NCBI GenBank assembly: GCA_029959085.1
Contig: JARWIR010000013.1
Span: forward strand, 10,107,186-10,171,185
Source of the DNA: Nemophila menziesii
Lineage: Eukaryota > Streptophyta > Magnoliopsida > Boraginales > Hydrophyllaceae
DNA length: 64,000 nt
Direction: 5' to 3'
The position numbers and the translations under genes were made by a program. This document shows, piece after piece, positions 58,290 through 64,000 of this stretch. The notes under the pieces were generated by a model. It was not told where the DNA came from. It saw only the letters and a list, made by a program, of their open reading frames with translations, and did no database searches. Every line of letters starts with the position of its first letter. The first letter of the stretch is position 1.

Positions 58290-58406
58290 GTAATGCATGC
58301 CTAACACAAGCGTTTCATAAAAAACTTTGTGCATGGTTTTTGAGATTCTTTTCTAGTAAACAATTAAACACCTTGCCTGCATCATTTGTGCTATTATTGT
58401 GCATCC

Positions 58407-58862
58407 ATGGCTGAGATGAAACAACCTCCATTCCTTTCTCCAAACGAGCAACTAATGGATCCATTCTTATCGGATGTTGAGGAATCACTAAATAATGAAA
58501 CCATATCCACTTTCAAACAAACCTTGATAATTCCAGAATTTGAAAGAGTGGTGAAGGAGCTTCATGCGCTAGTGAAGGGCGGTGGGAGCTCAAGTAGTCG
58601 GTGTGCTCATATTGCACGTGAGTGCAGGGATATGCTATGCAGTTATCCAAAATTTGAATTGAATCACATCTTTCGTGAAGCGAACTCATGTGCAGATAGA
58701 CTAGCTAATAAGGGGCGTTTACGCAAACCGGGTCTGTGGAATTTGAAGATCCTCCGGATTATCTTTGGAATTTTATTACGAGAGATAGGAATGAATGTGC
58801 GACTGCTAGAGTTGTACTTGACTCCAAATAGGATTCTTGTTTATCTTGTAATCTTGTTTTGA
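58407..58862 (+). pseudogene. Chimeric ORF: unknown N-terminal fragment fused to a LINE RNase H tail
   Basis: The ATG at 58407 opens MAEMKQPPFLSPNEQLMDPF..., about 50 residues of a protein I do not recognise, also present in broken form in the first block. Without a stop it continues into HIARECRDMLCSYPKFELNH...NSCADRLANKG, the C-terminal end of LINE RNase H, and stops at 58860-58862. The fusion is by insertion; there is no sign of selection. An in-frame ATG at 58386 would add seven residues. Confidence 0.5.
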
Positions 58863-58954
58863 ACGGCTATTAAGCCTCACATGTATGGAAAAAAAAAGTA
58901 TTTCAGTCAAAATCTGTAAAATGAAACTAGATTAAATTATCGCTCGAAAAGGAG

Positions 58955-58963
58955 TTGTTGACA

Positions 58964-58996
<33 letters not shown>

Positions 58997-59037
58997 ACCT
59001 TAATCTGGCGCCTTAGACCAACTCGGCCATATCAACA
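58955..59037 (-). tRNA. tRNA-Leu (anticodon AAG), second copy
   Basis: Identical to the first copy except one base in the variable arm (GGTCC here, GGTCT there), where this copy makes the better stem. Same discriminator A and anticodon loop TTAAGGT. A T4 run follows on the minus strand. Confidence 0.95.
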
Positions 59038-59794
59038 ATGTGATACATATTGTTAAATTTAATTTGATTACACCAATAGTTTTAAAAAGTCATTTTATAG
59101 AAGTACATATAATAAACTAGATTATAATTTGAGTATAAAGAGGGCTTGCATATTTTCATAAAATTAATCGTAATGCACAAAAACTAGTCTGAACCACTCA
59201 CACTCACGTATCAAAAAAAAAAAAAAAAACTAGATTATAGAATTTAGAGGTTTTTTATTGTTATTAACATACATAAAAAAAGAAATTCAGCAAGTAAAAG
59301 GGTTCCCTTCAAATCAGCAGGGTAAGATGCTCCTCGGAGGAGCACGGTCTTCGGAGAAGCTGTGTCAGTTTTAAAATCATTTTTGCTCATACATTTTTTC
59401 TGATTTTTTTATATTTACGTTAATAATAAAAGAAACTCTAGAATCCATAACAACCTATTTCATTATAGTGGTATTCATATTGATTTGTTGTTTATATTGT
59501 TTGTATGCCAACTCAAATAAATTTGATCAAACAGTATGGTATGATTCAAATAATTTAGACCAAGCAACAAAGCCCACCATAAAAAATCCGACATTTCGAG
59601 CGCACCAAAACACCATGAATTAAGGCTTATAACGAAGCAAAAAACATAAAATACAAATGTTTAGTTTTATTGATTTCAGAAATGTACACGATACAAATCG
59701 AATCTCTAATGAATATACTTTAGTTCAATATAATTCCCTATAACACGGGGCTTAAAAACCCTAACAAACAATCTAAATAAAACTAAACACCTCT
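59038..59794. other. Intergenic and 3' UTR of the DAR1-like gene
   Basis: No other gene seen. The 3' UTR of the minus-strand gene starts below 59795; its end was not determined. Confidence 0.5.
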
Positions 59795-62036
59795 TCAATA
59801 AGGAAAACTCCCTGTCATTCGAATATGATCAAGAGTCCCTTGCAAACCGTATTTAAGTACCGCTTGATTACCCGCTCTAAATCCATTTCCATAAATAGGC
59901 GAAGTATCCGATTCAATTTGATGTTTAAAAAACTCCCCAAGTTTCTTTTCAAATGGAGACCCCCCTCGCAAATTCGAGGATGTCGTTGCAATATTGTTAT
60001 TCGATAGGGACGTCAATTGCGAATTTAGCCACATATGTGCTAGCACTTGACATATACCTTCTTCCACATCTTGAGGTAGAGTCCGAAAACCTTTTACGAA
60101 AGAATTAAAAATAATAATTAATAACGAAACAAATTTAAAAACAATCAAATTTTATAAAAATTAAACTCACCTTTAAGTCTTAACCATGCGTGCATCATCT
60201 CATGAGCAAGGATTGAACCACTAAGCAACCTAAATACCGAGAAGTTTGTGTTAGTGGCCATAAAATTAAATATATGATAGAAAATAATAATAAAAAAATC
60301 AAATTTTAATTAAAATGATACCTAGGAAGACCATATAAAATGAGAATGGCTGTAACTTCACATCGTCTAGTAAGTCTATAAGGTTCGGTTCTCATATCCG
60401 AGACTCGATTACCATTTCCCATCCTTGGACGTCTCAAAACCTGTTAAAGGGTATATTAGTCTTTTTCCTTAAAACCTAAAGGGTAATCCGAGTTCTTACC
60501 GTGCTAACAGTTTGTTCCTCAGAGAGACAAAGCCCACGAGTCTCAGGCAAGTGATGATGCCCCTGTAAAAATTGCATAAGAAGTCCCTATTAACATTGTT
60601 TCCATAATATAAGGACCTGAAGTGCAATTAACAAAAAAAAACTAACATATTTCTCTCCATCCATAGCTTCATTAAGTGCTTGTCTTTCAACTAAAAGCAA
60701 AGGGACTTGTTGCTCAACTTTCATATTTAATCCTTCGTAAAATTCTTGAATATCAAGATAAAGAGGTTGACAAGCTGTAGTATCCATAATCGCAGAGTCT
60801 AAGCATTCTAAACAAAGCTTTCGTCCATCATTAAGCGCCACATATTTCGTGTCTCGTGGCTGAAAAAATAAATCAAAATTAAATTCTCTTGAAAAACAAA
60901 ACCCCGTTTCTAATAAAAATTACGATACTAACCTCCATACGTTCACAGCTACAACACCGTGGAGTCCCATCATGTTCATGTGCAGGGCAATATTTTTGCG
61001 ACCAAAATGGATGTGCTCTATATTCAATAAGCCCAGTAGCATTTGTTGGTATCTGAGCCAAAATAAAACAAACATTTTTTTTTGTCAATATTAAGTAATT
61101 TCAAAAGTTAATATTTACAAAAAACTTACAAAGTGGTTGCACACATCACATTTTGGATGATATTGTTCCTTGTAACACGTCTTATGATATGGATAATTTC
61201 CAGAAAGAGAAAACTATACAAAAACAAAAACACAAAATTAAATTAAATTAATTTTGTTGAGAAATAAAAATAATATTTACCTCATAATCAGAAATTGGTT
61301 GATGACACGCATGACATTGAAAACACTCGGGATGCCAAACTGCACCAATACAACTTAAGAATCGTCCATGTCCTATTTCTCCGTTACATCCAGCACATAT
61401 CCTATTATAATAAATTAAATTTAATAATTATATAAATTCGTAAAACAGTAATTTTCTGATTAATTGTATATACCTAAATCCCATTGAATATGGAAAAGGT
61501 ATGGGTTGATAAAAGTTCCCATTTCCATTTCCATGTCCATGTAGTCCATGTGTATGTCCATATGCATTGCCATGTCCATGAGAATTTCCATTTTTGTTTT
61601 CATATTTAGGTGGAGATTCAACACTTAAGCTTTCTTGAAGAGCTCTAGCTAGTAATTCATCTTCTTTTAATTGATATTCATTATCTATTAAACATATTAA
61701 AAAATTAATTTAATTAACTTGCTAAAAAGTTGTTTGATAAAAAATTATAGTACCTATTACAGGGGCGCTATATACTCTGTGTTCTTCTTCTGAAAGGGAC
61801 AATGCAATAGCGCGATCTATATCTTCTTCTGGTGAAGGTTCCTAAACCAGGTTTGCAAAAACAAAAAGTTGAGGGACTAGAACATAAAATTTTGTATAAT
61901 TAAAAGGTGGGGGAAAAATGGTTACCCATGAACTAGAAGGATGATTTTCAATAGGTTCTGTATCATATTTCCAATCATATTGGCCTTCTGAAACATTGTG
62001 ATTTGAGCCTTTAAAGATTTTGCTAAGCCAACCCAT
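59795..62036 (-). CDS. DAR1: DA1-related LIM peptidase (DAR1-like), complete, 11 coding exons
   Basis: Exons 61926-62036, 61754-61841, 61474-61684, 61281-61401, 61130-61213, 60933-61052, 60647-60859, 60500-60562, 60322-60440, 60171-60229 and 59795-60090 have GT-AG borders and give 494 aa with no break. Two ubiquitin-interacting motifs ([16 protein letters not shown] near 42-57 and [13 protein letters not shown] near 74-86), a His/Gly/Asn-rich linker (about 102-124), a LIM domain with C139, C142, H160, C163, C166 and C169, and a zinc peptidase site HEMMH (386-390) followed by [10 protein letters not shown]. Opening [11 protein letters not shown] and the overall pattern fit DAR1 better than DA1 or DAR2. 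The family are ubiquitin-activated peptidases that limit cell proliferation and organ size; that role is taken from Arabidopsis work. The linker is unusual. Confidence 0.93.
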
Positions 62037-62900
62037 TAAACGATGTGCTATTGGCTCATGATCAAGGAGGCTATTTTCTGTATAATAATTAGTTTGAAAT
62101 TTGAATTAGGATAAGATTATTATTATCCAATTGAAATGATAACAGATAATTGCATTATTCAATTAAAAACTAATTAATGCAGCAAATATTAAACTATAAA
62201 TATTCGATAACTCAGCATTATATATAAACAAAACTGCTAAAGAGAAAAAAAAAAACCCACCAGCCATGATGTAAGAATTCAAATAAAATTATCCTCATCA
62301 CATCACAAGCCAAAGTAGATAAATAAGGAAACAGGGAACAGCTAAACGGATAAAAGTAAGAATCTTTACAGCTCAAATGTGATTATATATTTCATAGCAA
62401 TTAAAATACACAGGCACATGAAATAAAGATAAAAAGATCATCTATTGGATAAATGACTCACCTTATATTAGAGTACCAGAGAATCTGCAGCAAATTGTGT
62501 AAGAAAAGGAGTACCCAGATCAGAAATCACCCCAATTAACATACAAAAGTAAAAATCTTTTTAATCCAGAATCTACTGAACCAAAAAGAAGCTTTTTTAA
62601 ATAATTTATACTTAACAAAAGAAAAAATAAAGGAAAAAGCTTTAAACTTTTTTGTATAAAACTCAAAATCCAATCAAATAAATATTATACAAATATATTG
62701 AGACTCAAATTGACATATATACTTTGAAGAATAGGAATGGTGTATAGGATTTTTGTTCAAAGAATTAGAAAACGTGTAGTATATAAAAAACCCAAAAGGG
62801 TTTGACTTAGAAATATCAAAGCCCCAATTGGGTTTTTGGTAGTGGTGGTTTGAATTGAAATTTTGTCAATTTGAAGAGATTTATACGTCATATGGGGTCC
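62037..62900 (-). promoter_or_regulatory. DAR1-like 5' UTR with intron, uORF and TATA box
   Basis: Minus strand: a TATA box (ACGTATAAATC, about 62879-62888) puts transcription start near 62850. A leader exon ends at a strong donor AAG|GTGAGT (62462), and the next begins after ACAG at 62077, giving a 384-bp leader intron. A four-codon uORF (ATG AGC CAA TAG, 62048-62059) ends 11 bases before the main ATG, so it may dampen translation. Leader limits are inferred. Confidence 0.55.
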
Positions 62901-64000
62901 TATTATTTTATACTTTCACACTTGAAAAAAAGAGCTAAAAAAGGAGGTTCTCAAGACAAAAAAGCATAAAGAGAGGTAAAGAATCTTTTCTTTTTATTAA
63001 ATTCTATCTTAAAATATTAACATGACGTGTACCCAAATTGGATTAGCACTTTTCAATGAATTTTGGGGACGAAAAAATGTTTGAAAGATTGTTGAGCAAC
63101 GTAGTTAAAGAATTCTTTTGGACAAAAAGAAAAAGAATTCTTTTGGGACCTTTTTATTTGAACAACTTTTGAAAAGAATAATTAATATTATTATTATTTA
63201 TTAGTTATTTTTTATTATTTTTTATCTATTATATATAATATATAAATATTTGTTTCTATGTTTTCACTTTTCACTATTACTTTTGATAAAGTAGTGGAAA
63301 GGATGATGTAATAAACAATTTTATATTCATTTAATAAAGAATAATTTTGTAAAGTGAGATTTATTAAATTTTTTTATTCTTGTGTACTAAAAAGTGGATG
63401 GATAAAGTTGGATAGATTATTTCAAAGGTAAAAATGTTTTTAAGAATCACATATTTGATGTTTTTTTCAAAAAGTAATTTTAAGAGTTTAGAATATATTT
63501 TTAGGTCTAAAATTATTTTAATTGATTATTTTAAAAAGCAATTGCAACAGACACTAATTGGAATTGCTTAGTGAAATAATTACTTGAAGTAATTTTAGAT
63601 TTCTACAAATACTTTAAATCTTTAAAATCTTTTTTAGAAAAAACACCGGATATATGATTATTAAAAAAAATCACTAATTTTAGATATCAAAATATTTTTT
63701 AAATTTTTTATAAATAATTTAATTTTAATGAAAAATCACTTCTATTACCATAATTATAAGTGATGATTATTCACATAATTAGAGATATTGTACAATACGT
63801 ATATAAGGTAAACAATCAATTATATAGAATAACTTGTCTAAACTAAATATATATTCTGTATAATACGAACTATGGTAACAATATGCAATTGCTAGCTAAT
63901 TTTGTATACGTGAACATCCACAAGCTTAAGGGTAACCAAAGTTTGAAATAAGGAAGCTCAAACTGTAAACGATGAAATATTTTTGTAAGAATATTAGTGA
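62901..64000. other. Intergenic, nothing recognised
   Basis: AT-rich DNA upstream of the DAR1-like gene with no conserved frame, repeat or RNA gene visible. Confidence 0.6.

Larger units (their letters stand above)
58290..59037. repeat. Duplicated block, copy 2, interrupted by a LINE fragment
   Basis: This copy matches 57171-57642 at both ends but contains about 330 extra bases (about 58560-58895) that encode the end of a LINE RNase H domain and finish in an A9 tract. The insertion is therefore younger than the duplication. Confidence 0.75.

Overview
This 64 kb window is nuclear DNA from a flowering plant, most likely a eudicot. It is AT-rich, has GT-AG introns and many (TA)n tracts, a tandem pair of tRNA-Leu genes, a multi-exon DA1-family gene, and typical plant transposons of nearly every order (CACTA, hAT, Stowaway, LINE, Athila-type Ty3/Gypsy, Helitron). 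I could not assign a genus from sequence alone.

Layout. (1) 1-8607 is the right part of a CACTA (En/Spm-like) element: a 5'-cut Tnp2-type transposase gene, a roughly 25-copy tandem array, a GACGAC-motif block, a complete five-exon second gene (Ptta/En/Spm transposase family), and the 3' subterminal repeats and terminus. (2) 9395-14076 is a complete hAT element with an 8-bp target duplication and a decayed transposase; a small foldback element sits inside it. (3) 16021-16526 is a Stowaway-like MITE with a second one nested in it. (4) 16.9-20.9 kb, minus strand, is a PQ-loop transporter gene whose last exon I cannot find; a GC-rich non-autonomous hAT element (19106-20098) sits in its second intron. 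(5) 21274-22174 is another hAT-type element and 22671-24008 a 5'-truncated LINE copy with a long open frame. (6) 25326-26887 is a solo LTR. (7) 29613-40859 is a full-length, young Athila-like retrotransposon: two 1470-bp LTRs with about six differences, an intact 1746-codon gag-pol, and a third ORF behind its own TATA box and an ATG-free leader. (8) 41.7-43.4 kb is a LINE relic. (9) 44241-47840 fits a 3.6-kb non-autonomous Helitron carrying broken beta-galactosidase exons. (10) 48217-50561 is a decayed second CACTA transposase. (11) 53.0-56.5 kb is a long inverted repeat enclosing a hAT element (53803-55290), which itself encloses a palindromic element with a 62-bp tandem array. (12) 57.2-59.1 kb is a duplicated block, each copy holding a tRNA-Leu(AAG) gene; one copy was hit by a LINE fragment. 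(13) 59.8-62.9 kb, minus strand, is an intact DAR1-like (LIM/ubiquitin-interacting/peptidase) gene with a 5'-UTR intron and a tiny uORF.

The only clearly functional host genes are the DAR1-like gene and the two tRNAs. The PQ-loop gene is probably damaged. The rest records successive and nested transposition. The most notable observations are: a new 99-bp in-frame intron in the CACTA transposase, apparently built from a 33-bp duplication plus sequence resembling the neighbouring intron, and absent from the relic copy 46 kb away; the W-box-like tandem array between the two CACTA genes; the Athila third ORF with its own promoter; and the Helitron carrying duplicated beta-galactosidase exons.
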